A stretch of DNA of 64,000 nt from M3007 sp965249785 (GTDB lineage: Bacteria > Bacteroidota > Bacteroidia > Chitinophagales > Saprospiraceae). The stretch is from assembly GCA_965249785.1 (NCBI GenBank), contig CBDFMU010000031.1, positions 55,281 through 119,280 on the forward strand, in the 5' to 3' direction. Below, piece after piece: positions 7,415-15,505 of this stretch (its first letter is position 1; every line of letters starts with the position of its first letter). Made by a program: the position numbers and the translations under genes. The notes beneath the pieces are model-generated. The model saw nothing but the letters and a program-made list of their open reading frames with translations, made no database searches and was not told the origin of the DNA.

Positions 7415-9594
7415 TGCCCCAATAACTGCTTACACTTCGCCATTTCCTCCCGCACATAGTCATCCGGCTCATCATCCAAATGCAGACGTTCTTGTAAACG
7501 TTTCAAGTCAATACGCCGATCTGGCAATAAAGCCTGCATGGCTTCCAGACTGCGCAACGCCTGATTCCAGGCCCGCGCCTCGGTGAAAGTTTCCACATCG
7601 CGTTGACGCACATCAAATTGAATTACCAGTGTCCGCAAAGCACTTTCTGCCCGTTGAGCGATATTAATGGCTTGATCGCCGATGCGCACCGGGTCCACGC
7701 GCCATTCCAATTCTCCGCGCCGACCGCCCTGAAAAGAGTAATTAATGGAGCGATAATATTCCAGCGAATCCTGCGCAATCCGGTAGTAGCGCAGCGCCCC
7801 CGCATAGTCTTCATTTTCCTGAAAAAACAGGGAGTCGCCTTTGGTCAGCAGGTCTTGTGTAATGACGTTGTACAACCGCTGAAAACGCTCGGCATCGGCT
7901 TTCCCGGCAGCTACATCTTTGTAGGGCGGCGTATGCAGCAACATCCAGCATTTGACGCCTTGGCCAGCCAGATTCTCGTAACTGCTCAACGCGGCCGGAT
8001 ACTGCTCATTGTACACATTTTGTTCAGCCTGCGCCAGATCGTTGCGCACCGCATTGGTGTAGTTACGGGCCACGATGATGCCAAAAACCAGCGCAATCAG
8101 CAACGCAATCACCGAAGTGATGGCCACCTGACGCGCCAATAAACGCGTCCGACGAGCGGTACTCAGTTCATTTTCAATGCGTTCGCGGCGAGCCGCTTCT
8201 TCGGCAAGCTCGGTTTGCAGTTTGGCTTTTTCATCGTCGGCTTGCTGGCGTTGGCGGCGCGCATCGCGTGATTCGATGACCGCAGGCAGGAGCGTATCGT
8301 GACTGATTTCGTAGTAAAAATCATCCAGTCGCAACTCTTTGCGCAGCAAACGACTATCCACCAACGTGTCCAAAAAGTCGTGATTGACTTGCCACTTATT
8401 GGTCAAAAAGTCGTCCACCATGCTGCATCGGCGACCGATGGGCGTTACCAAATCTTCTTCGATCAGGCATTGCGCTTTGCCCACAAAATCCACTGCGTCA
8501 GTAACTACCAGACCAGTTTTGCGACTATATATTTCCGGTAATTGTTGTAATTGTTTTTGGTAAAAATCGCGGATTTCCGCTTCCAAACCTTCATGGCCGC
8601 CGTAGTAATCTGGCACCACCTCAAAACCCGCGGGTCGTTGCTCTTCAATGATTTGCCCCTCTATATTCTGGCAAAGAATCTGCAAATTGAACGACTCAAT
8701 TTCGTCCTGTTTTTTCAATAAAGACAAACCATTTACTTCCTGTCCGGCGTCCGCGCTGGTGCGTCCGGCCAGAAAATCAATGATGCCCTGCATGGCATCG
8801 CCACTATATCCAAAAGGCTGACTGGCGTAATTTCCACTGGCTTTGGCGGGTGCTTCGATGGCCAACTGCGCTTGTTTGCGAGTCAGCGGTTGCAGTTGGT
8901 AGCGATTGCGCAGAATGCCCGGAATCAGCGGGCTAATGTCATCCAGCAAGTGCAAAAAGTCGGAACGAATGGAAATAACGACCCGCAAATCAGGCTGGCG
9001 TTCCCACCAGTGCATGAGATCGGCACTCAGGCTGGTAGTGGCTTGCAGACCCGCCAAAAGGTCGGCGCGCACCGCTTCCGGCACGGATTCGTTGGCTAAA
9101 TCTGCCAATTCCAACAAAAACTGGCGACGACTGGCCTCGCTATGACCGAGCGTAAACACCTCCTCAAATTGATCGAAAACCAACACTGGCGTAGCGGGCA
9201 AGCCGTCCAAATCAAATTCTATGCGCTTCATTTGCTCCCACAGCGTCTTGCGCAGACTGGGACGCTCGCCGGTAGTATCGTAGTGACCGACTTGCGGACT
9301 TTTGGTCAATATTTCCCCCAAATTATCGGCCAGCGGCGCGTCCGTTTTGTCTACGCGCAGGAAAATGGGCAGGAAATCCTGTTCTTCCAATTCCGGTGCC
9401 ACGCCCGCTTGCAGCATCGACGTTTTGCCAATGCCCGACTTGGCGAACAGCACCACCAGCCGCTCACGCACGATGAGGTTGGTGAGTCGTTGCGCGTCTT
9501 CCCGGCGACCGTGGAACACGGCACTTTGGTTGCGGTCGAAAGGCTTCAAGCCCGGATAACGACGCGGTAGGTTGGCGGCGGCGGGCGTGATCAT
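7411..9594 (-). CDS. STAND-class NTPase (nSTAND1-like) with transmembrane segment
   Basis: A 727-residue protein. The N-terminus has the nSTAND1 opening YPGLKPFDRNQSAVFHGR (residues 13-30), Walker A AKSGIGKTS at 51-59, Walker B VLVFDQFEE at 138-145 and the sensor region RVVISIRSDFLHLL. These are followed by ISHDTLLPAVIESRDA, which ends the ATPase/winged-helix part. A coiled coil leads to one transmembrane helix at about 490-512 (ITSVIALLIALVFGIIVA). The remaining 210 residues are helical, TPR-like (AALSSYENLAGQG, AGALRYYRIAQDSLEYY). STAND ATPases are signal-driven oligomerising switches used in immunity and regulated cell death. Its ATG overlaps the stop of the SIR2-TIR gene (ATGA at 9591-9594), so the two are translationally coupled. 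No WD40 or other classic sensor repeats are present; the TPR-like part may take that role. Confidence 0.8.
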   Translation of the reverse strand: MITPAAANLPRRYPGLKPFDRNQSAVFHGRREDAQRLTNLIVRERLVVLFAKSGIGKTSMLQAGVAPELEEQDFLPIFLRVDKTDAPLADNLGEILTKSPQVGHYDTTGERPSLRKTLWEQMKRIEFDLDGLPATPVLVFDQFEEVFTLGHSEASRRQFLLELADLANESVPEAVRADLLAGLQATTSLSADLMHWWERQPDLRVVISIRSDFLHLLDDISPLIPGILRNRYQLQPLTRKQAQLAIEAPAKASGNYASQPFGYSGDAMQGIIDFLAGRTSADAGQEVNGLSLLKKQDEIESFNLQILCQNIEGQIIEEQRPAGFEVVPDYYGGHEGLEAEIRDFYQKQLQQLPEIYSRKTGLVVTDAVDFVGKAQCLIEEDLVTPIGRRCSMVDDFLTNKWQVNHDFLDTLVDSRLLRKELRLDDFYYEISHDTLLPAVIESRDARRQRQQADDEKAKLQTELAEEAARRERIENELSTARRTRLLARQVAITSVIALLIALVFGIIVARNYTNAVRNDLAQAEQNVYNEQYPAALSSYENLAGQGVKCWMLLHTPPYKDVAAGKADAERFQRLYNVITQDLLTKGDSLFFQENEDYAGALRYYRIAQDSLEYYRSINYSFQGGRRGELEWRVDPVRIGDQAINIAQRAESALRTLVIQFDVRQRDVETFTEARAWNQALRSLEAMQALLPDRRIDLKRLQERLHLDDEPDDYVREEMAKCKQLLGQ

Positions 9595-10958
9595 CCGGTC
9601 GGCGTTTCGATGTATTTTTTCAAAGTCTCGGCGATGTCGGCGAGCATTTTTTCCTCCTGACCATTGCCAAAAACAGGCTGACCTTTCAGCGGACGCGTAG
9701 TGCGCAGCGAACCCACCGGCGTACCATCCAAACCAATGAAATGCAGCAAAATCGGCATGACCAGAAAGTGGCTTCGTGGATTGTTGCGCTTTACAATTTC
9801 ATCCAGCAACGGCAAAGCCGGATTGGAAGCATCAAAAAAATCGGCACTGATGAGTGGCAGCACGATCTGGCAGTCATCCAGTTTTTGGCGAATCCAGGCC
9901 GTTATGTCGCCTTGCCCGACCGCATCGGCCAGCGTCCAAACGCGCACTTTGAGCGGTTTCAAATAGCGTTGCAAAGCCTGACAGCCTTCCTCGTCTTTCG
10001 CGCCGTTATGCAAAATAAGCACGTCCGCCAAATTAGCGGAAGCACCGGGTTGGGCTGTATTATCGCCTTCGAGGTGTTTTTTTAAATTGGTCACAAACGC
10101 CTCTAAATCCACGTCGGGAAACTCCATGCTGAACTCGCCTTGGAAGAAAATCCGGTCCAACGAATTAGTTGCCACCGCGCCGCGCAGGGGATAAGCGAAG
10201 GGTTTGATATTGCTGCGGGCGTTTTTGAACAGTTCGTCAAGCAGGATTTTCAACGTCCAGTCTTCGTAGTCAAAACCCAGAAACAGGTAAAAACGCGGCA
10301 CATTGAAGGCGGCCAGCAGACTTTCCGGCAAGCGTTCGTGCTGCGCGCCCGTGATTTTATTGACGTAAGTTAGTTGATCTTTATTAGTCAAAACCAGCGA
10401 CGACGGATCTTTTTTATAAAAACCGAACAGGTTATAAATCAGCGGCGGCGGATCGTCTTTGAAATCAAACAGCGGGTCGCGTTCGGGCTGGCGAAAATGG
10501 TAAAACTCGAAACGATAAGGAGCCAGCGCATTGGCATAGTAACGCACGAAAAAATCGTCGGGCGTAGCGTTAATGACGATTTTGAAGGGCAGGTCGGCCA
10601 GTTGTTCCAGCGCGGGCGGCAGTTGCGCCGTGCGGGCCGCCTCTTCGTAGAACTTCTGCACCTTGCCCATGATCATCGTGTCGGCGAGGTTGTCGCGGTT
10701 GCGATTGCGCAGCATACTGGTGACGTGGACCAGCGAATTGGCTTCGGCGGGCGGCAATTCCAGCCCATATTCTTTGGCTAACTGATTGGCACACAGTTCC
10801 GTCAGCGGTCGCCAGCGGTCACCTTCGCGGGCACTGAGCGCGCCGGGGCCGAGGAACAGCACACAGAGGCCGTCCCGGATTTGCTGGGCGATGCTTTTAT
10901 ACACGAAATCGGGCAAATCACCCTGGGTCGCTCCCGCTGGGCTGGTGTTGGTCGGCAT
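9591..10958 (-). CDS. SIR2-like and TIR domain fusion protein
   Basis: A 455-residue protein from ATG 10958; a TTG three codons earlier is an alternative. Residues about 25-250 match a SIR2-like fold: VLFLGPGAL (33-41) is the NAD-binding loop, VINATPDDFF (128-137) corresponds to the T.N.D motif, and FLGFDYEDW (226-234) to the late conserved strand. At the position of the usual catalytic His (LHG) the sequence reads NLFG (176-179), so Phe replaces His. Residues 311-453 form a TIR-type domain (ADVLILHNGAKDEEG), with Glu387 in LLDEIVKR as a candidate catalytic residue and QPVFGNGQEEKMLADI near the end. Both domains act on NAD in known immune systems (for example Thoeris, where they are on separate proteins). 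The gene is first in an overlapping pair with the STAND NTPase. Confidence 0.75.
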   Translation of the reverse strand: MPTNTSPAGATQGDLPDFVYKSIAQQIRDGLCVLFLGPGALSAREGDRWRPLTELCANQLAKEYGLELPPAEANSLVHVTSMLRNRNRDNLADTMIMGKVQKFYEEAARTAQLPPALEQLADLPFKIVINATPDDFFVRYYANALAPYRFEFYHFRQPERDPLFDFKDDPPPLIYNLFGFYKKDPSSLVLTNKDQLTYVNKITGAQHERLPESLLAAFNVPRFYLFLGFDYEDWTLKILLDELFKNARSNIKPFAYPLRGAVATNSLDRIFFQGEFSMEFPDVDLEAFVTNLKKHLEGDNTAQPGASANLADVLILHNGAKDEEGCQALQRYLKPLKVRVWTLADAVGQGDITAWIRQKLDDCQIVLPLISADFFDASNPALPLLDEIVKRNNPRSHFLVMPILLHFIGLDGTPVGSLRTTRPLKGQPVFGNGQEEKMLADIAETLKKYIETPTG

Positions 10959-10980
10959 AGGTGGCAATACGCGCTATCGG
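10931..10980. repeat. 50-bp word shared with 12461-12510
   Basis: CTCCCGCTGGGCTGGTGTTG and the following 30 bp match 12461-12510 (TTCCCGCTGGGCTGGTATTG) with one gap and most positions identical. This copy covers the start codon region of the SIR2-TIR gene. The other copy lies in a gap downstream of the DUF1801 gene. Confidence 0.5.
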
Positions 10981-11031
10981 GGAGTGTTGGATGGCCAAAG
11001 GTAGGAAAGGGGTTGGGGTTTATAAGACAAA

Positions 11032-12285
11032 TTACGCCAACACTTCCATAGCCGTCGTTAATGTAGCCAGACAATTGAAATCATCGAATAGCGGATTAGT
11101 ACTCGGCGACTGGTTACACACAGCATCCGCTGAAGCCCGCAAAATAGTCTGGTAGTAACTCGCCCGCAGGATTTCATTGCGGATGGAGCTATTATTGCGC
11201 CAGGCGTATAACAAATATCGCTGGCACACGCCAATCCCACTGGAATAGTCATCGGGGTCGCCCCCCTGCCAGTTGAGTGTAGTTGACTGCAGGACGTTAT
11301 TGACCGTAAGTTTGCCAGCAATACCGTTCAGGATCATCTGGGCAACCTCCAGGGAGGTCTGGTCACTGGTTCGGGTATAATAATCAACCAGCGCACCGAC
11401 TATCAATCCCTGATCGCCACCCCAGGCATCGTCTGCATAGTAGGCATTCACGCTGGGATAGGTACCATTCAGCGCGGCATAAGTACTGACCCGTTCCCGC
11501 ACTAAAGCCGCCTGCAAACCGATATAGGAGAAGCGATTCAACAGGGCATTTTCGGTATCGGGCTGTTTATTGGGCAATTGCAGGAAAAACCAGTTAAAAA
11601 GAAAGTCGTGTTCATTGGTGACGGCCTGCCGGGTATCGACTCCAGCACTGAACAAACGCAGAGCAAAGACCCAGTACAAGGCATTGACCACCGTATTTTG
11701 AAAACCACCGAGCGGAGAAACGGTGGGATCAGAAGGATTGTAGTAGGAACACTCGTCCTGGCGTTTGTCGTGAAAAATGTCGTATTGCCAGACGCCGTTT
11801 TCAAAACGTGGCACCGTCCAATGGAGAGGATCCGCCGGGTTGGAAAAATAATTTTTGTCCTGATCGCCATTGCAGCGGTTAGCCCAGACGTTTGGCGCAC
11901 CCTGCTGACGAGGTGCAGTTGGCTTTCCGTAGTTCATATTATGCCAACAGTCGGTAGCCACGGTGGCAAAATCCCCGGCTCTATTGCCAAAAACAGCCTG
12001 ATAAGCCGGGGTCATGGCTTTGGTAGCGGCAATGCCCCACCAGGCGTGGTCATCGTACCAGCAGGCACTATTGGTCTTGACCAGCGTACTATACAACGTA
12101 TAGGCATTGTTGATGAAGGCGGGATTGCTGATTTTCTGCTGCTGCATATAGTCTAGCATAGTATCAAATGCGCAGCCGAGTTGCCAGTAATTGCCCTTTT
12201 GATCGTTTACCCGGCCCTGGAAAAAATCTACGATGCGTTGATACGCCTGGGCAGCAGATTGCGGATAATTATTTTCGTTGGCCAT
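11032..12285 (-). CDS. GH76-like (alpha/alpha-barrel) glycosidase, no signal peptide
   Basis: A 417-residue, Trp/Tyr-rich protein. WYDDHAWWGIAATKAM carries the DD..WW signature of GH76 alpha-1,6-mannanase-like enzymes, where the Asp pair is catalytic. GDQGLIVGALVDYYTRTSD matches the family's NQG..IGAL..LY..TGD helix, and SGIGVCQRYLLYAWRNNSS fits the late F.G...RYL motif. Unlike secreted GH76 enzymes the protein starts directly with MANENNYPQSAAQAYQRIV and has no signal peptide. It is upstream of the SIR2-TIR gene on the same strand, with about 70 bp between, but its content suggests unrelated carbohydrate work. The family call is moderate; another six-hairpin glycosidase is possible. Confidence 0.6.
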   Translation of the reverse strand: MANENNYPQSAAQAYQRIVDFFQGRVNDQKGNYWQLGCAFDTMLDYMQQQKISNPAFINNAYTLYSTLVKTNSACWYDDHAWWGIAATKAMTPAYQAVFGNRAGDFATVATDCWHNMNYGKPTAPRQQGAPNVWANRCNGDQDKNYFSNPADPLHWTVPRFENGVWQYDIFHDKRQDECSYYNPSDPTVSPLGGFQNTVVNALYWVFALRLFSAGVDTRQAVTNEHDFLFNWFFLQLPNKQPDTENALLNRFSYIGLQAALVRERVSTYAALNGTYPSVNAYYADDAWGGDQGLIVGALVDYYTRTSDQTSLEVAQMILNGIAGKLTVNNVLQSTTLNWQGGDPDDYSSGIGVCQRYLLYAWRNNSSIRNEILRASYYQTILRASADAVCNQSPSTNPLFDDFNCLATLTTAMEVLA

Positions 12286-12460
12286 ATACTTTTTTGCGCT
12301 AATATAAAGGGGTTAATATGATTTCTGCAAGTGGGTTTTTTGATCGGGATTAAATTATGGGTATAAGGCCCATTTTGACTGCGCTGCAAATCAATGATTT
12401 TTTGAATGGAAGGTTGCGGTCGGAGGAAATAAGCGTGGTAATGGGATATGAACCCATCTC

Positions 12461-12510
12461 CTTCCCGCTGGGCTGGTATTGCTTGGTATGGTAGCAATAC
12501 CCACTATCGA
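12461..12510. repeat. Second copy of the 50-bp CCCGCTGGGCTGGT word
   Basis: This copy lies in the 234-bp gap 12286-12519. It also contains GGTATTGC and GCAATACC (12475-12501), which can form a small hairpin downstream of the DUF1801 gene. Nothing else was recognised in the gap. Confidence 0.45.
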
Positions 12511-12519
12511 AACGGTTTA

Positions 12520-12897
12520 CTACTTTTTCTTGATTGTCGCCTTTTCTAAATTTCCCTGCACTCTAAATTTCACTATTCTGGTTATTAAATCTAAAGGTAT
12601 TGGTTGGTCCAGCGGAAATTGCACCGATCCTTTTCCAGTTTTATAGACCGCAAGTTCCTCTTGGAAAGCTTCCAATCCCACGGGTGCCGGATAAAACCCG
12701 ATATGATTGGTGAAAGCAGCAAAGTGCACTAGATTTGCTTTATTAAGTTTGAAAGTTGGAATGGCGTAACTAATGGCTTCTTCGGCATCTGGTGCTGCTT
12801 TTTTAATAGTTGCCCGTACTTGTTCCAGCATTTTTTGAATATTTTCTGGAAAATCGGCGATGTATCCGTCTATATTTTTAGGTGCGTTGGTGGTCAT
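12520..12897 (-). CDS. DUF1801 (YdhG-like) protein
   Basis: A 125-residue protein of normal length for DUF1801. Diagnostic stretches are NIDGYIADFPENIQKMLEQV, the helix ATIKKAAPDAEEAISYAIPTF, then HFAAFTNHIGFYPAPVGLEAF and the C-terminal GSVQFPLDQPIPLDLITRIV. The family has a frataxin-like fold; some members were proposed as iron chaperones, but the function is mostly unknown. It is single, co-directional with the DoxX-like gene upstream, and 108 bp from it. Confidence 0.85.
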   Translation of the reverse strand: MTTNAPKNIDGYIADFPENIQKMLEQVRATIKKAAPDAEEAISYAIPTFKLNKANLVHFAAFTNHIGFYPAPVGLEAFQEELAVYKTGKGSVQFPLDQPIPLDLITRIVKFRVQGNLEKATIKKK

Positions 12898-13005
12898 ATA
12901 GTCAACGTAGGGTGGTTTTGAATGAAATAAATGTATCGGAACGGCTTAATAATAAATTAGTGGCATATTGCAACGCAATACAGGGAAGCACTAAATTAAT
13001 TAGGA

Positions 13006-13779
13006 CTACTCCACTCTATTATTAGCATAAGGCCATAGTAGTGCCATTCCAGCGAATGCCAGACATTCAAATACACTGGTCCACTCATTGCCATTGTCAG
13101 TCATGGGGGCCACTAAGGCTCTGGGAATGTGCAATAGAATAAGCCATAAAAACAACATCGTTGCCAATAGAAGACTAATAGTACGGGGTTTGAAATTGAT
13201 AATAATAGCCAGTCCGGCCCCTATTAAAGCGACACCAGTGAAATATGTCCAGAATTCTGCTCCGGGAACCCAGCCAGGGACGAGACCCTTTACAAAATCA
13301 GCGTATAGAAAGTGGTCGATGCCGAATAGAAAAAGCATAATACCGAAGAAATACCGACCATAGGGCGCAATTTTATCCAGAAAACTTAATGATCCCAGTG
13401 ATCTATTGTCTGGAAATATGCGGGCGATCATCAAGGCACCGCCGGAGAGGGCCAATAATTTGAGCGTATCGCTCCACATGCCCAGCATACCGGGATTATT
13501 AGTGAGGCGATTGGGCAAATGACCAATAACAAGGAATAATAATAGTGCCCAACCGAGTAGTAGCGCAACCGTTCTCACCTTGCTACTAGAGGCAATATAG
13601 AATCCGCTTATTGTCAAAGCCGCACCGATTAAATAGATTAAAGCGGTGATATTTTGTGTATCTTCCGCTGGAATAGGTGCCAGTACTGGCCGGAACCACG
13701 GAAAGACGAAGTGTAGCACGCCTATCCCGGCGATGCCGATACCGTAGAAGACTTTTCCTATTCCTTTTAAGTTTTGCAT
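13006..13779 (-). CDS. DoxX-like integral membrane protein
   Basis: A 257-residue protein with about eight hydrophobic helices arranged as two similar halves. Each half begins with a G..F.GI....G..HF motif (VFYGIGIAGIGVLHFVFPWF at residues 10-29, YFFGIMLFLFGIDHFLYADF at about 142-161), then helices such as ALIYLIGAALTISGFYIA and TYFTGVALIGAGLAIII. This internal duplication and the small Gly-rich helices fit the DoxX-like group. The substrate is unknown. It is probably transcribed with, or just upstream of, the DUF1801 gene. Confidence 0.6.
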   Translation of the reverse strand: MQNLKGIGKVFYGIGIAGIGVLHFVFPWFRPVLAPIPAEDTQNITALIYLIGAALTISGFYIASSSKVRTVALLLGWALLLFLVIGHLPNRLTNNPGMLGMWSDTLKLLALSGGALMIARIFPDNRSLGSLSFLDKIAPYGRYFFGIMLFLFGIDHFLYADFVKGLVPGWVPGAEFWTYFTGVALIGAGLAIIINFKPRTISLLLATMLFLWLILLHIPRALVAPMTDNGNEWTSVFECLAFAGMALLWPYANNRVE

Positions 13780-14319
13780 GATGGAAGATTTTAGTTGGCT
13801 GGATGTGACGTATTAGAGGTCGGCTTGTACGGAAAGCGCGTGTTTGAATATATTGAGCGGATTTTTAATGCGGTAACTCATGATGAATATAGGTGATAGC
13901 AGATGATTAGCTGGTTCTGCTTTTGAGTTTGCTTTTCCGGGCAGCTATGGCCAAGGCACACGCATTAAAATGGCTATGAAAAACGCTTAATCGTCCCACT
14001 TTAGGCTGTCATGCTGACGCAAGGAAGCATCTGGTCACGAAAGACGTGGGCATTTACCTGCGCGCTCGGCCAGTTCCTTCAATTCATTCAGGATGACATT
14101 TCGGGGTAGGATGATTTGATTATTTCTCTTAGCTATTTTACTGCGTTTGCCCTGCCGACTATGGGGCGAAAATACTTCCAAGGAGAATGATATTTAGGTC
14201 TCGTTTGAGATAAAAAAGGTGAAGCGTGATATTTTGGAGGTGGGAGTTGGTGTAAAAAACGTGACCCTCGGCGGGGTGAGGGTGGAGGGTCAGGTGGGAC
14301 AATGGAAATAGAGAAGAAA
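13780..14319. other. 540-bp gap with one dispersed palindrome
   Basis: The gap holds the palindromic element at 14007-14099 and a G-rich stretch at 14265-14302 (GGTGAGGGTGGAGGGTCAGG). A 22-codon minus-strand frame at 13814-13882 is too short to support. No other gene or RNA was recognised. Confidence 0.45.
14007..14099. repeat. MITE-like palindrome, copy A
   Basis: The element begins TGTCATGCTGACGCAAGGAA and ends TTCAGGATGACA in inverted orientation, with CATCTGG and CCAGTTCC inside the arms. Three more copies lie at 32841-32935, 47446-47528 and 55167-55249. It has no ORF. Confidence 0.7.
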
Positions 14320-15273
14320 CTAAGAAGTCTTCACTCGCTGGGACTCATTCCCTACTTTCCATTCATTAATTCTTAACATTAATTGGTTTAATCCATTTTC
14401 AAATAGAAGAAGGCTCGAAATAGTTGCAGTGAGCGAATTAACTAATTTAAATCCTGATTGAACTATCGTTTCACCAATCTTATGATATTTTCTATGATTG
14501 ATGAATTTTAATGTTGCTTCTTGATCTTTGTGCATCTGACTTATAAACATTGAACGCAACTCATATATCTCATTGTATAGCATGGTAAATACTTTTAGAA
14601 CAGTTTCAAGACCTTCGGTAGAGTATTTATCTGGACTTATTGAATAACCTTTTTGAAGCATTAATAGCGAGTCGTTGAAGAATACCTTGGTTGAATCATT
14701 TATCTTATAAGCAGATTCCTTCATGTTCTCTCCATAATCTTTAAAAATATTTAACATTTCGTTGGATAGAATAAGTATAACTCTTTTATCATGATTCTTT
14801 TTCTTTCGCAGTGCCAATATCTTGTTTTTACATTTTAATCCTTCCTTGTTTTTCTTTGTAATGATAGAGAATAAAAACTTGTTGCTATTAATAAAATTTT
14901 CTCCACTGGATCTAAAATTATTATAAACCTCTTCATATGATAACCCTTCTATTGTCAACTCTTCATTTGACACCGTAGTATCTTCTGCTTTATCTAATTT
15001 GACAGTATCTTTTAGATCATTTCTGTTTAATGAATTTATAAGCAAAATCATTCTGCCGCTTATGCCTGCTAACGTAATTCTTTCTTGATCATAAGATAGC
15101 AAACCTTTAATTTTATCATCTTTTAATGTATAGTATTCCCTTTCTATTAGTATTGCATTATCATGGCTATTATTGCCTTTGTGCAAATTAGATTTTAATG
15201 AATCGAATAACGATTCAAATTCAGACTTCGATAGATTTTCTTTCAATTCTGCCTTGAATTTATCAATGCTCAT
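14320..15273 (-). CDS. AT-rich protein with effector-associated-type N-terminal domain
   Basis: A 317-residue protein if started at ATG 15273 (MSIDKFKAELKENLSKSEF); an upstream in-frame start at 15321 would add 16 residues of unlikely sequence. Residues 1-90 follow the pattern of effector-associated domains (EAD11-like): a short helix (KSEFESLFDSLK), then ILIEREYYTLKDDKIKGLLS and YDQERITLAGISGRMILLIN, the G.is.ee...n.i...ll.l signature. These adaptor domains join effectors to STAND/TIR/caspase conflict systems. The rest is helical and Lys/Asn-rich with no recognised effector. Base composition is clearly more AT-rich than the neighbours, which suggests recent transfer. It is isolated, with no partner sharing an EAD next to it. 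Confidence 0.55.
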   Translation of the reverse strand: MSIDKFKAELKENLSKSEFESLFDSLKSNLHKGNNSHDNAILIEREYYTLKDDKIKGLLSYDQERITLAGISGRMILLINSLNRNDLKDTVKLDKAEDTTVSNEELTIEGLSYEEVYNNFRSSGENFINSNKFLFSIITKKNKEGLKCKNKILALRKKKNHDKRVILILSNEMLNIFKDYGENMKESAYKINDSTKVFFNDSLLMLQKGYSISPDKYSTEGLETVLKVFTMLYNEIYELRSMFISQMHKDQEATLKFINHRKYHKIGETIVQSGFKLVNSLTATISSLLLFENGLNQLMLRINEWKVGNESQRVKTS

Positions 15274-15367
15274 GCTGTGGAACAGTGTGCTTTTGATTAA
15301 TGTTAATCTATCGCAATTCAAATAAGTTTTATATAAGGTGGGGATTTTACCTCACGTACAGATATCA

Positions 15368-15417
15368 CGCCCTCTAATTGTTCCATATTGATATCATACG
15401 AAAACAATCAGAGGGCG
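15368..15417. repeat. 15-bp inverted repeat downstream of hpd
   Basis: CGCCCTCTAATTGTT (15368-15382) pairs with AACAATCAGAGGGCG (15403-15417) with one mismatch. It lies between the hpd stop and the start of the AT-rich gene. There is no T-run, so it is a stem-loop of unknown role or a boundary marker of the transferred gene. Confidence 0.5.
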
Positions 15418-15505
15418 CAGTCCATATAAACAACTAAAAAATCTTCACTATCAATTCATCAGAGCGCAAAAATTCCGCACTCCGCATTCCCCAATTCCGC
15501 ATTCC

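Noticed and set aside
12228..12497. 89-codon minus-strand frame upstream of the GH76-like gene
   Set aside because: It overlaps the GH76-like start in another frame and covers a dispersed repeat copy.
13814..13882. 22-codon frame MSYRIKNPLN...
   Set aside because: It looks faintly like a kinase fragment but is too short to support.
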